This document shows, piece after piece, positions 25,163 through 35,796 of a DNA stretch of 64,000 nt. Under the pieces are notes generated by a model, which saw only the letters and a program-made list of their open reading frames with translations, did no database searches and was not told where the DNA came from. The stretch lies in NCBI GenBank assembly GCA_047921455.1, contig JBLRWC010000010.1:13785-77784 (forward strand), given 5' to 3'. Both the position numbers and the translations under genes were made by a program. Each line of letters begins with the position of its first letter. Within the stretch, counting starts at the first letter, position 1. The DNA is from XN24 sp047921455. Its GTDB lineage: Bacteria > Pseudomonadota > Gammaproteobacteria > Steroidobacterales > XN24.

Positions 25163-26440
25163 ATGGCGGCCGTGATCCAGCCCATCCGGGGCATGAACGA
25201 CATATTGCCGGCGGCAACGCCGACCTGGCAGTGGGTCGAGTCGGTGGCGCGCGATGTTTTCATGGCCTATGGGTATTCCGAGTTGCGTGTGCCCATCGTC
25301 GAGCGGACCGAACTGTTCAGTCGTTCCATCGGCGAAGTCACCGACATCGTCGAAAAGGAAATGTACAGTTTCCAGGACCGCAACGGCGATCAGTTGAGCT
25401 TGCGGCCGGAGGCGACTGCCAGCTGTGTGCGCGCGGCCATCAGCAACAGCCTGATACATAACCAGCAGCAGCGGCTGTGGTACGCGGGACCGATGTTTCG
25501 CTACGAGCGACCGCAGAAGGGTCGCTATCGGCAGTTTCACCAGCTGGGGGCCGAAGCGCTGGGTTTTACGGGCCCGGACGTGGACGCGGAATTGATCCTG
25601 ATGTCCGCGCGGCTGTGGCGTTCACTGGGTCTGGACGGCTTGCGTCTCGAGTTGAACTCGCTGGGGACGAGCGCATCGCGCGCAATCTACCGGGACTTGC
25701 TGGTCGAGTATTTCCATGATCACCGGGCGGCGCTCGATGCCGACAGCCTGCGGCGGCTGGCACAGAATCCACTGCGGATCCTCGACAGCAAGAACCCCGA
25801 GCTCGCAAGCCTGATCGCGGCGGCACCATCCATCACCGACCACCTGGACGCCGAATCGGCTGAGCATTTCGGCCAGCTGCAGGCGGCCCTGGATGCGGCG
25901 GGAGTGACCTACCGGGTTAACCCGCGGCTGGTGCGCGGGCTGGATTACTATAGCCGGACGGTGTTCGAATGGCTGACCGACCGGCTCGGCGCCCAGGCGG
26001 CGGTCTGCAGCGGCGGGCGCTACGACGGCCTGGTGGAGCAGCTGGGCGGCCGGGCAACCCCGGCGATCGGCTGGGCGCTGGGCATGGAGCGGCTGGTCGA
26101 ACTGGTGCAGGAAAACGCGCCGGCCGTGCCGCTCCCCCATGCTTATCTCGTGGGCCTCGGCGACTCGGCCCAGGTGGCGATGCTGGCGCTGGCCGAGTCG
26201 CTGCGCGATGGCGTTGCGGGGCTGCGCGTGCTGACCCATTGCGGCGGCGGCTCCCTGAAGGCCGCCATGAAAAAGGCCGACAAGAGCGGTGCGGCGCTCG
26301 CGCTGATCCTTGGCGATGCGGAACTTGCTGCCGGCCGGGTGCTCGTCAAACCACTGCGCAGCAGGGACGAGCAGCAGGCGATGGAACAAGACGCGCTGCG
26401 GGCGCGTCTGATCGAATGTGTCGCTGCAGAACGCAGCTGA
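25163..26440 (+). CDS. hisS: Histidyl-tRNA synthetase
   Basis: A 425-residue class II synthetase. Landmarks: IQPIRGMNDILPAATPTWQW at the N-terminus, motif 2 MFRYERPQKGRYRQFHQLG, the His-specific blocks LVRGLDYYSRTVFEW and CSGGRYDGLVEQLGG, motif 3 GWALGMERL, and a C-terminal anticodon-binding domain from about residue 325. Upstream spacing to rodZ is 15 bp, with a GGGAGA ribosome-binding site. Confidence 0.97.
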   Translation: MAAVIQPIRGMNDILPAATPTWQWVESVARDVFMAYGYSELRVPIVERTELFSRSIGEVTDIVEKEMYSFQDRNGDQLSLRPEATASCVRAAISNSLIHNQQQRLWYAGPMFRYERPQKGRYRQFHQLGAEALGFTGPDVDAELILMSARLWRSLGLDGLRLELNSLGTSASRAIYRDLLVEYFHDHRAALDADSLRRLAQNPLRILDSKNPELASLIAAAPSITDHLDAESAEHFGQLQAALDAAGVTYRVNPRLVRGLDYYSRTVFEWLTDRLGAQAAVCSGGRYDGLVEQLGGRATPAIGWALGMERLVELVQENAPAVPLPHAYLVGLGDSAQVAMLALAESLRDGVAGLRVLTHCGGGSLKAAMKKADKSGAALALILGDAELAAGRVLVKPLRSRDEQQAMEQDALRARLIECVAAERS

Positions 26441-26494
26441 CAGGGAAACCTTGTACAGGGACGCCGGCTGAACAGACCGGCGACGGAGAACGAA

Positions 26495-27151
26495 GTGGAC
26501 GATTATCTCTCGGAACGCGAACAGGTAGACCGGATCCGCCAGTGGTGGAAGGAAAATGGCGCCTGGATCATCGTGGGCATCGGCGGCGGCGTACTGGCGC
26601 TGGCCGGCTGGAACTGGTGGCAGAACCACACCATCACGCGCGCGGAGCAGGCCTCCACGATTTATGCCGTGGTGGCCGAGGCCGCCATGGAAGAGCGGGT
26701 TGAAGAAGCCCGTCTCGGCGTGGACCAGCTGGCCGCCGGGCATGGCTCCTCGCCCTACCTGCAGCAAGGCCGGCTGGCGCTGGCGGCGGCCGCGGTGCGC
26801 GCCGGCGACCGGGACCTGGCGATCGACCAGCTGGAGCAGGTGTTCAGCGATGCGCGTGACCCGCAGCTCAAGCTGATCGCGCGCTTGCGGCTGGCTCGCC
26901 TGCTCGCGGCCGAGGGCAACGATGAACGTGCACTGGGCCTCGTGCGCGGCGTGGACGCCGGCGCATTCGCCGCGGCGCTGGCCGAGGTAGAGGGAGACAT
27001 CCTGGCCGCGCGTGGCGATGCGGCGGGTGCCCGCGATGCTTACCAGCAGGCCCTGGCCGGCGCCGGGCCAGTGGGCGGCATCATCGACGAGGAATTTGTC
27101 CGGCTCAAGCTCGAGGCGTTGGAAAATGCCGCCGGTGGCGAGCGCTCGTGA
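26495..27151 (+). CDS. yfgM: YfgM-type SecYEG-associated TPR protein
   Basis: A 218-residue inner-membrane protein with one N-terminal helix (WIIVGIGGGVLALAGWNWW, about residues 24-42) and a periplasmic TPR domain. The N-terminus YLSEREQVDRIRQWWKENG is the YfgM hallmark. In E. coli YfgM joins PpiD at SecYEG and passes clients to periplasmic chaperones. A GTG start at 26495 follows GGAGAACGAA. It overlaps bamB by 4 bp (GTGA). Confidence 0.92.
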   Translation: MDDYLSEREQVDRIRQWWKENGAWIIVGIGGGVLALAGWNWWQNHTITRAEQASTIYAVVAEAAMEERVEEARLGVDQLAAGHGSSPYLQQGRLALAAAAVRAGDRDLAIDQLEQVFSDARDPQLKLIARLRLARLLAAEGNDERALGLVRGVDAGAFAAALAEVEGDILAARGDAAGARDAYQQALAGAGPVGGIIDEEFVRLKLEALENAAGGERS

Positions 27152-28317
27152 GGAAGCGATTCAGCTCGTGGGCGGCCTGGCCGATCCTGCTGCCGCTGCT
27201 GTTGGGCGGCTGCGGCGTGTTCGGCAAAAAAGACGAACCCATCGAACCGCCGGCGGAACTGACCGACATCCAGCCCGTGTTGTCGATCAGCAAGGCCTGG
27301 GACACCCGGGTGGGTTCGGGCTCTGAACTGTTGAATCTCGCGCTGCGCCCGGCCGTCGAGGGCGGTCGCGTGTATGCGGCGGGCCGCAACGGCCGGGTAC
27401 ACGCGCTGGATCTCGAAACCGGGCGCAGCCAGTGGACGACGGATACCGGCCTGCAGCTTTCCGCGGGTCCCGGGGTCGGTCGCGGGCTGGTCGTGGTCGG
27501 CAGCACGAGCGGCCTGGTGGCGGCGCTGGAGATTGCCGACGGCGCGGAGCGCTGGCGCGTCCAGGTGTCGGGTGAAGTGTTGGCGGCGCCCGCACTATCC
27601 CCGTCGGTGGTCGTGGTGCGCACCGTGGACGGTCGCCTGCGCGGCCTGTCCGTCGAGACCGGGCGCGAGTTGTGGATGGTCGAGCATCGGCCGCCGCGCC
27701 TCTCGCTGCGCGGCACGGCCGGGCCGGCGATCGCGGGCAATACGGTCGTGGCGGGCTTCGACACCGGTCGCCTCGGCGCCTACTCGTTGCGCGACGGCGA
27801 GACCCTGTGGGAAAGCGTGGTCGCCGTCGGGCGTGGCCGTACCGAGATCGAACGCCTGGCCGACATCGATACGACGCCGCAGATCATCGGCCAGGATGTC
27901 TATGCGGCCAGTTATGGGGGTCGCTTGGCCAACCTGGCCATCGAGAGCGGGCAAATCCTCTGGACCGCCGAGATATCGAGCTACCACGGGCTGAGTGTCG
28001 ACTGGACCAGCGTTTACGTGGTCGACGTGAACGACGAAGTGGTCGCGCTGAACCGCGCGAGCGGTGCCGAGTTGTGGCGCCAGGAGGCTTTGCGCATGCG
28101 CCGCCTCACCGCGCCGACGCCGTTCGGGCAAAGCGTGGTGGTCGGTGACTTCGACGGCTGGCTGCATTGGCTGGATGCAGTTACGGGCACCATCCAGGCG
28201 CGTTATCGCGCGGGCCGGGCGGCCTTCGTCAATGCCCCGGTCTCCAGCGGGGAGGTACTTGTCGTCCAGGATGAGGACGATCGCGTCTACGCCCTGCGTG
28301 CGGAGCCGCGGGGCTGA
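27148..28317 (+). CDS. bamB: Outer membrane protein assembly factor BamB
   Basis: A 389-residue lipoprotein of the beta-barrel assembly machine. Signal peptide with lipobox LLGGC (Cys about residue 21), then an eight-bladed propeller with PQQ-like repeats such as VYAAGRNGRVHALDLETGR and WTTDTGLQLSAGPGVGRGLV. The GTG start overlaps the yfgM stop. It lies between yfgM and der, the conserved gammaproteobacterial position. Confidence 0.94.
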   Translation: MRKRFSSWAAWPILLPLLLGGCGVFGKKDEPIEPPAELTDIQPVLSISKAWDTRVGSGSELLNLALRPAVEGGRVYAAGRNGRVHALDLETGRSQWTTDTGLQLSAGPGVGRGLVVVGSTSGLVAALEIADGAERWRVQVSGEVLAAPALSPSVVVVRTVDGRLRGLSVETGRELWMVEHRPPRLSLRGTAGPAIAGNTVVAGFDTGRLGAYSLRDGETLWESVVAVGRGRTEIERLADIDTTPQIIGQDVYAASYGGRLANLAIESGQILWTAEISSYHGLSVDWTSVYVVDVNDEVVALNRASGAELWRQEALRMRRLTAPTPFGQSVVVGDFDGWLHWLDAVTGTIQARYRAGRAAFVNAPVSSGEVLVVQDEDDRVYALRAEPRG

Positions 28318-28330
28318 GGCCTCGCCCGCG

Positions 28331-29728
28331 ATGCTCCCCGTCGTCGCGCTGGTGGGCAGGCCGAACGTCGGCAAGTCCACGCTGTTCAATTTCCTGACGC
28401 GCTCGCGCGACGCCCTGGTCGCCGACCTGCCGGGACTGACTCGGGATCGGCAGTACGGCTTCGGCCGCGTCGGGCCGGTGCCTTATATCGTGGTGGACAC
28501 GGGCGGCCTGACGGGCGAGCAGGATGCCCTCGACGGGTTGATGGCGCGCCAGACGCTGCATGCGCTCGACGAGGCCGACGTGGTGCTGTTCATGGTGGAC
28601 GCGCGCGAGGGGCTGACCGGCGGCGACGAACAGGTCGCTACGCTGCTGCGGCGGCGCGGTCGGCCCATTACGCTGGTGGTCAACAAGGCCGAGGGCCAGT
28701 CACCGGCGATGGTGGTGGCCGAGTTCCATCGCCTCGGTATCGGCGAACCGGTCGTGATTTCGTCGGCGCATGGCGACAACGTGCGGGCGCTGATGGACGA
28801 AGTCATGGCGCCGTTCCCGGGGCCTGATGCGGCGGACGCCCCCGAACGCGCCGAGGACACTATCCGGGTTGCCGTGATCGGCCGCCCCAATGTGGGCAAG
28901 TCCACGCTGATCAACCGCATGATCGGCGAGGATCGGCTGGTGGCTTATGATCTGCCCGGCACGACCCGCGACGCCGTCGAAGTGCCGTTCGAGCGCGACG
29001 GGCAACGTTATACGCTGGTCGATACCGCCGGCGTGCGACGCCGCTCGCGCGTCTCCGATGTCGTCGAAAAATTCAGCATCATCAAGACGCTTGGCGCAAT
29101 CGACGCCGCATCGGTGGTCATCGCCGTGCTGGACGCGCGCGACGGCGTTACCGACCAGGACGCCAGCCTGCTCGGGCTGGCGGCCGAGCGTGGCCGCGCC
29201 ATGGTCATTGCAGTCAACAAGTGGGACGGCCTGCCGCCGGAGCAGCGGGACACGGTGCGGCGCCAGCTGGATCTGAAGCTGCCCTTCGTGGACTATGCGC
29301 CGCTCCAGTTCATCTCCGCCCTGCACGGCACCGGCGTCGGCGACCTGTTTGCGCTGGTCGACGCCAGCCACGCCGCCGCGCATCGCGATATGCCGACGCC
29401 CGAGCTGACGCGCATCCTGCAGGATGCCGTCACGGCGCACCAGCCGCCGTTGTCGCGCGGTCGGCGTATCAAGCTGCGCTATGCTCACCAGGGCGGGCGC
29501 AACCCGCCGGTCATCGTCGTACACGGCAGCCAGGCGGAATTGCTGCCCGACACATACCGGCGCTATCTTGCCAATATCTACCGCAAGGTGTTTCGCTTGC
29601 AGGGCACCCCGGTGCGCATCGAGCTGAGATCGGGTGATAATCCCTACGCGGGACGGCGTAACCCGTTGACGCCGCGCCAGCAGAAGAAGCGCGAACGCCT
29701 GCTGCGGCACGTCAAGAAGCGGCGCTGA
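28331..29728 (+). CDS. der: Ribosome biogenesis GTPase Der
   Basis: A 465-residue double GTPase needed for 50S subunit maturation. Two G domains are visible: the first with GRPNVGKSTLFN, LPGLTRDRQYG, DTGGL and NKAEG, the second with GRPNVGKSTLINRM, LPGTTRDAVE, DTAGVRRRS and NKWDG, followed by a KH-like C-terminal domain (RGRRIKLRYAHQGGRNPPVI). The ATG at 28331 places the first P-loop at residue 8 as in homologues; a longer in-frame extension into bamB is not real. Confidence 0.96.
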   Translation: MLPVVALVGRPNVGKSTLFNFLTRSRDALVADLPGLTRDRQYGFGRVGPVPYIVVDTGGLTGEQDALDGLMARQTLHALDEADVVLFMVDAREGLTGGDEQVATLLRRRGRPITLVVNKAEGQSPAMVVAEFHRLGIGEPVVISSAHGDNVRALMDEVMAPFPGPDAADAPERAEDTIRVAVIGRPNVGKSTLINRMIGEDRLVAYDLPGTTRDAVEVPFERDGQRYTLVDTAGVRRRSRVSDVVEKFSIIKTLGAIDAASVVIAVLDARDGVTDQDASLLGLAAERGRAMVIAVNKWDGLPPEQRDTVRRQLDLKLPFVDYAPLQFISALHGTGVGDLFALVDASHAAAHRDMPTPELTRILQDAVTAHQPPLSRGRRIKLRYAHQGGRNPPVIVVHGSQAELLPDTYRRYLANIYRKVFRLQGTPVRIELRSGDNPYAGRRNPLTPRQQKKRERLLRHVKKRR

Positions 29729-29750
29729 ACGGCCGGGAGTACGAGTAGCG

Positions 29751-30908
29751 ATGAGCCAGGAAAGCAAAGTAATCACGGTGCCGGCGTTCGCGCCGAGTGA
29801 AGCCCGCGCCGCCACCGGGGCACGCCGCTTCGTGCGGCTGGCCGCGCCGTTCCAGATGCATCGCGGCGGCATCCTGCCGCGGCTCGATGTCGCCTACGAG
29901 ACCTGGGGCGAACTCGACCAGCAGGCCAACAATGCGGTGCTGTTGTTCACTGGCCTGTCGCCCTCGGCGCACGCCGCATCCTCGCCCGACGACCCGGCTT
30001 CCGGCTGGTGGGAAGAAATGGTCGGGCCGGGCCGCCCCATCGACACGCGCCGCTGGTTCGTCATTTGCGTGAACTCGATCGGCAGCTGCTTCGGCACGAC
30101 GGGGCCCGCCTCGATTGATCCGCGCACCGGCGAGCCGTACCGCCTGCAATTCCCGGTGCTCACGGTCGAGGACATTGCCGCCGGGGCGCGCGAAGTCGTG
30201 CGCCATCTCGGCATCCGCAAGTTGCACACCGTCATCGGCCCCTCGCTCGGCGGCATGTCGGCACTGGCTTTTTGCACCCTGTTCCCCGAGATGAGTCGCG
30301 GCCTGGTGGCCATCTCGTCGGCGGCCCGCTCCACGGCCTTCGCGATTTCCCTGCGTTCGCTGCAACGCGAAATCATTCGTTCCGATCCGGCCTGGCAGAA
30401 TGGCGAATATGCCGCCGACCAGCCGCCGCTGCTCGGGATGCGGCTGGCGCGCAAGCTCGGCATGATCACTTATCGCTCCGCCGAGGAATGGGACCAGCGC
30501 TTCGGGCGCGAGCGCGCCGGCGGCGAACACGACGCGGGCGACCAGTTCGGCGTGGATTTCGAGATCGAGTCCTACCTCGAGCACCATGCGAACAAGTTCG
30601 TCGGCCAGTTCGATCCCAACTGCTATCTTTACCTGTCGCGCGCCATGGACCTGTTCGACGTCGCTGAGCACAGCGGCTGTATGGCCACCGAACTCTCCAA
30701 GCCGGGCGTGGACCGGGCGCTGGTCATCGGGGTGGAAACCGATTTCCTGTTTCCGCTGCACGAGCAGGAACAGCTGGCCGAGTGCCTCGAGCGCCCCGGT
30801 CGCGAGGTGGAATTCGTCGCCTTGCCGTCCTTGCAGGGGCACGATTCCTTTCTCGTCGACATGGACGGTTTCCGGCCGGTGATTGCGCGCTACTTCGACA
30901 AGAGCTAG
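29751..30908 (+). CDS. MetX-family homoserine or serine O-acyltransferase
   Basis: A 385-residue alpha/beta-hydrolase acyltransferase with nucleophile elbow GPSLGGMSA (Ser165), Asp331 in GVETDFLFP and His364 in LQGHDSF. The family makes O-acetyl- or O-succinyl-homoserine for methionine, or O-succinyl-serine for cysteine. Several stretches (FTGLSPSAHAASS, GWWEEMVGPGRPIDT, FDPNCYLYLSRAMD, SLQREIIRSDPAW) look closer to my recollection of the Xanthomonas serine O-succinyltransferase than to classic MetX, where the elbow context is GGSLGGMQAL. Substrate is therefore open, and I leave the symbol blank. No neighbouring sulfur-assimilation gene helps decide. Confidence 0.85.
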   Translation: MSQESKVITVPAFAPSEARAATGARRFVRLAAPFQMHRGGILPRLDVAYETWGELDQQANNAVLLFTGLSPSAHAASSPDDPASGWWEEMVGPGRPIDTRRWFVICVNSIGSCFGTTGPASIDPRTGEPYRLQFPVLTVEDIAAGAREVVRHLGIRKLHTVIGPSLGGMSALAFCTLFPEMSRGLVAISSAARSTAFAISLRSLQREIIRSDPAWQNGEYAADQPPLLGMRLARKLGMITYRSAEEWDQRFGRERAGGEHDAGDQFGVDFEIESYLEHHANKFVGQFDPNCYLYLSRAMDLFDVAEHSGCMATELSKPGVDRALVIGVETDFLFPLHEQEQLAECLERPGREVEFVALPSLQGHDSFLVDMDGFRPVIARYFDKS

Positions 30909-30909
30909 G

Positions 30910-32133
30910 TCAGGTTTTTCGCCCGGTCACTGTGGCGGACAGCCCGCCGCGCGCCAGCCGAACCTCAATCTGCTCGCCGGCAGCCGCCTGCTCGGCCGAG
31001 TAGAGAATGCTGCCGTCTGCGGTGTGCGTGACGATGGCATAACCTCGATCCAGGGTCGCCAGCGGGCTCACCGTATGCAGCGTGCGTGCAGCGACTTCGA
31101 CGCGGTGGCGGGCGCGTTCGAGACCGGCGGCCGCGGCGCGTCGCAAGCGTGTTTCGAGTTCGTCCAGCCGCTGGCCGTGCTGGCGCAGGCGATGGCCCGG
31201 GTGCGTCACTTCAAGCCGCCGCCGCTGCCACTCGAGGCGTTCCGCCAGCGCGCCCAGCCGGCGTTGCATGGCCAACCGCAGCCGGCCCGAGTCCTTGTTC
31301 AGGCGGCGCAGCCACTCCGCGGCGTCCGGCACGGCGACTTCGGCCGCGCCGGAGGGTGTCGGCGCGCGGCGGTCCGCGGCGAAATCCGCGATCGTGAAAT
31401 CGACCTCGTGACCGACGCCGGAAATTACCGGGATGGCCGAGTCGCGAATGGCGCGCGCCACGATCTCCTCGTTGAAGCTCCAGAGATCCTCCAGCGAGCC
31501 GCCGCCGCGGGCCAGGATCAGCACATCGCATTCGGCGCGCGCCGAGGCCAGGCCCAGCGCCGCCGCGATTTTTGCCGCCGCGCCGTCGCCCTGTACGGGC
31601 ACCGGGTAGATCACCACCGGCACGGCGGGACACCGGCGGCGCAAAATATGCAGGATGTCGCGGATCGCGGCGCCGCTCGGCGAGGTGATGACGCCGATCC
31701 GGCGCGGCAGGTCCGGCAAAGGGCGTTTTTGCGTCGCGTCGAACAAGCCTTCCTGTTGCAAGCGCGCCTTGAGTTCCTCGAAGCGCCGCCGCAGTGCCCC
31801 TTCGCCGGCTTCCTCGGCGTATTCGATGATCAGCTGGTACTCGCCGCGCGGCTCGTAGACGCTGACGCGCGCCCGCACCAGCAGCTGCATGCCGTTGCGC
31901 GGCGTGAACGCCAGCTTGAGGGCCGCCGAGCGCCACAGGGCGCAGCGCACCTGGGCGCCTTCGTCCTTGAGGGAAAAGTACACGTGACCGGAAGCCGGCC
32001 GGGCCAGGTTGGAAACTTCACCTTCGAGCCAGAGCGCCGGCAGCCCGGTCTCGATCAACAGCCGGACCTCGCGGTTCAGGCGCGATATGGTCCAGACGTC
32101 ACGTTCCGGCAAGCCGAAGTCATCGAGCGACAT
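30910..32133 (-). CDS. xseA: Exodeoxyribonuclease VII large subunit
   Basis: A 407-residue catalytic subunit that degrades single-stranded DNA in both directions. The N-terminal OB fold includes VWTISRLNREVRLLIE and LWLEGEVSNLARPASGHVYF; the catalytic region has GVITSPSGAAIRDI, RGGGSLEDLWSFNEE and SGVGHEVDFTIADFAADRRA; a coiled-coil C-terminus closes with LDRGYAIV. It is divergent from guaB (89 bp apart) and ends 1 bp after the convergent acyltransferase gene. xseB is not in this window. Confidence 0.96.
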   Translation of the reverse strand: MSLDDFGLPERDVWTISRLNREVRLLIETGLPALWLEGEVSNLARPASGHVYFSLKDEGAQVRCALWRSAALKLAFTPRNGMQLLVRARVSVYEPRGEYQLIIEYAEEAGEGALRRRFEELKARLQQEGLFDATQKRPLPDLPRRIGVITSPSGAAIRDILHILRRRCPAVPVVIYPVPVQGDGAAAKIAAALGLASARAECDVLILARGGGSLEDLWSFNEEIVARAIRDSAIPVISGVGHEVDFTIADFAADRRAPTPSGAAEVAVPDAAEWLRRLNKDSGRLRLAMQRRLGALAERLEWQRRRLEVTHPGHRLRQHGQRLDELETRLRRAAAAGLERARHRVEVAARTLHTVSPLATLDRGYAIVTHTADGSILYSAEQAAAGEQIEVRLARGGLSATVTGRKT

Positions 32134-32153
32134 GCCCGAATGATACCCCGAGA

Positions 32154-32182
32154 TTTACCGCCGGCGGGCGCGCGCGTACAAT
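32154..32182 (+). promoter_or_regulatory. Predicted guaB promoter
   Basis: TTTACC (32154-32159) and TACAAT (32177-32182) with 17-bp spacing form a good sigma-70 promoter in the xseA-guaB divergent spacer, about 40 bp before the guaB start. Confidence 0.6.
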
Positions 32183-32222
32183 AGTGGGTTACTCAACACC
32201 CAACTGCACAGAGGGACCCGCG

Positions 32223-33689
32223 ATGCGTTTGATCCAGGAAGCCCTCACGTTTGACGATGTTCTCCTCGAGCCCGCTTACTCGGAAGTGCTGCCGCGCGAC
32301 GTCAGCCTGCGCACCCGGCTGACCACCGAGATCGAGCTCCACCTGCCGATCGTTTCCTCCGCCATGGACACGGTCACCGAGGCGCGGCTCGCAATCGCGC
32401 TGGCCCAGGAAGGCGGCATCGGCGTGATTCACAAGAACATGACTGCCGCGGCACAGGCCCGCGAGGTGCTGCGCGTCAAGAAGTACGAGAGCGGCATTAT
32501 CAACGACCCGATCACCGTCACGCCGGACAAGACCATTCGCGAGGTCCTCGAGCTGACGCGGGCGCACGGCATTTCCGGTGTCCCGGTCGTGGATGGCGAA
32601 CGCACCGTCGGTATCGTCACCAACCGCGATCTCCGGTTCGAGACCCGGCTCGATTTGCTGGTGTCGGACGTCATGACGCCGCGCGACCGGCTCGTCACGG
32701 TGCGCGAGGGCGCCGCCAAGGAAGAAGTGCTGCACCTGCTGCACAAGCATCGTATCGAGAAGGTGCTGATCGTCGACCAGGACGATCACCTCAAGGGCAT
32801 GATCACGGCCAAGGATTTCCAGAAAGCGACCGATTTCCCGCGCGCCTGCAAGGATGAGCGGGGCGCGTTGCGGGTGGCGGCGGCCATCGGCACCAGCAAC
32901 GACACCGATGAGCGTACGGCTGGACTGGTCGAGGCGGGCGTCGACGTCATCGTTGTCGACACTTCGCACGGCCACACCCTCGGCGTGCTGAATCGCGTGC
33001 GCCGGGTCAAGCAGGCTTATCCGCACATCCAGGTGATCGGCGGCAACATCGTGACCGGTGACGCGGCGAAGGCGCTGGTGGAAGCCGGCGCTGACGGCGT
33101 CAAGGTGGGTATCGGCCCGGGCAGCATCTGCACGACTCGCATCGTGACCGGTGTGGGCGTGCCGCAGGTGACCGCGGTCGCCAACGTCGCCGCGGCGCTG
33201 AAAGGCACCGGGGTGCCAGTGATCGCCGATGGCGGCATTCGCTACTCGGGAGACCTGGCCAAGGCGATTGTCGCCGGCGCCCATTCCATCATGGTGGGCG
33301 GTCTGTTCGCCGGCACGGAGGAGTCGCCGGGCGAGGTCGAGCTCTACCAGGGTCGGTCCTACAAGACGTATCGCGGCATGGGCTCGCTCAGCGCGATGTC
33401 GCAGCGGTACGGTTCCAGCGACCGCTACTTCCAGGACGCCACCGAGGAAGTGGAGAAACTGGTGCCCGAGGGCATCGAGGGGCGGGTGCCCTACAAGGGC
33501 AGCCTGCTGGGCATACTCCACCAGCTGGCGGGCGGCCTCCGCTCCGCAATGGGCTACACGGGCTGCAGCACGATCGAGGAAATGCGCACCCGGCCGAAGT
33601 TCATGCGCATCACCAATGCGGGCGTTCGCGAGAGTCATGTGCATGACGTGGCGATCACCAAGGAAGCGCCCAACTACCGCGTAGACTGA
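32223..33689 (+). CDS. guaB: IMP dehydrogenase
   Basis: A 488-residue enzyme oxidising IMP to XMP, the first committed step to GMP. LTFDDVLLEPAYSEVLPRDV opens the barrel, two CBS domains occupy about residues 90-205, and the catalytic loop GPGSICTTRIVTGVGVPQ carries Cys303. GGIRYSGDLAKA and the flap RYGSSDRYFQ follow. The ATG at 32223 is chosen by homology (MRLIQEALTFDDV) and a nearby GAGGGA. It is followed 13 bp later by guaA. Confidence 0.97.
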   Translation: MRLIQEALTFDDVLLEPAYSEVLPRDVSLRTRLTTEIELHLPIVSSAMDTVTEARLAIALAQEGGIGVIHKNMTAAAQAREVLRVKKYESGIINDPITVTPDKTIREVLELTRAHGISGVPVVDGERTVGIVTNRDLRFETRLDLLVSDVMTPRDRLVTVREGAAKEEVLHLLHKHRIEKVLIVDQDDHLKGMITAKDFQKATDFPRACKDERGALRVAAAIGTSNDTDERTAGLVEAGVDVIVVDTSHGHTLGVLNRVRRVKQAYPHIQVIGGNIVTGDAAKALVEAGADGVKVGIGPGSICTTRIVTGVGVPQVTAVANVAAALKGTGVPVIADGGIRYSGDLAKAIVAGAHSIMVGGLFAGTEESPGEVELYQGRSYKTYRGMGSLSAMSQRYGSSDRYFQDATEEVEKLVPEGIEGRVPYKGSLLGILHQLAGGLRSAMGYTGCSTIEEMRTRPKFMRITNAGVRESHVHDVAITKEAPNYRVD

Positions 33690-33702
33690 GCAACCCATAG
33701 CC

Positions 33703-35280
<1,578 letters not shown>

Positions 35281-35301
35281 GGCAAGCGGGGTCCCGGCGC
35301 G

Positions 35302-35796
35302 ATGGCAGCGACGGCTGAACTCGACGAGCTCTACATGCGCCGTGCGCTCGAGCTGGCCGCCTGCGGTGAGGCCGAGGGCGAGGTGCCGGTCGGTGCCGTG
35401 CTGGTACACGAGGGGCGCATGATTGCGGCGACCTGGAACCGCCCCATCTCGCACCACGATCCCACGGCGCATGCGGAAATTCTCGCGCTGCGCAGCGGCG
35501 GCCAGGCACTGGGCAATTACCGGCTCACCGGCACCACCTTGTACGTGACCCTGGAACCCTGCGCGATGTGTGCCGGCGCCATGGTGCATGCGCGCATTGC
35601 GCGGCTCGTCTACGGGGCGCGCGATCCCAGGGCCGGCGCCGTGGACAGCATGTTCGGTCTGCTGGGCAGCGCCGAGCTCAATCATCGCGTGGCAGTCACT
35701 GGCGGGGTGCTGGCGGCCGAAGCCAGCGCGCAACTGCAAGGGTTTTTTCGCGCCCGCCGCAAGGCGGCGGTCGGCGCCGGACCCGGATCGGCCTAG
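35302..35796 (+). CDS. tadA: tRNA-specific adenosine deaminase TadA
   Basis: A 164-residue zinc deaminase making inosine-34 in tRNA-Arg(ACG). Catalytic HAEILAL (zinc His and proton-shuttle Glu) and PCAMCAGAMVHARI (two zinc Cys) are clear. It begins 21 bp after guaA; its stop overlaps the convergent mltF stop by 4 bp. TadA after guaBA is common in gammaproteobacteria. Confidence 0.95.
   Translation: MAATAELDELYMRRALELAACGEAEGEVPVGAVLVHEGRMIAATWNRPISHHDPTAHAEILALRSGGQALGNYRLTGTTLYVTLEPCAMCAGAMVHARIARLVYGARDPRAGAVDSMFGLLGSAELNHRVAVTGGVLAAEASAQLQGFFRARRKAAVGAGPGSA

Noticed and set aside
28064..28330. N-terminal extension of der inside bamB
   Set aside because: Homologues begin at the first P-loop, and the extension is bamB coding sequence in another frame.
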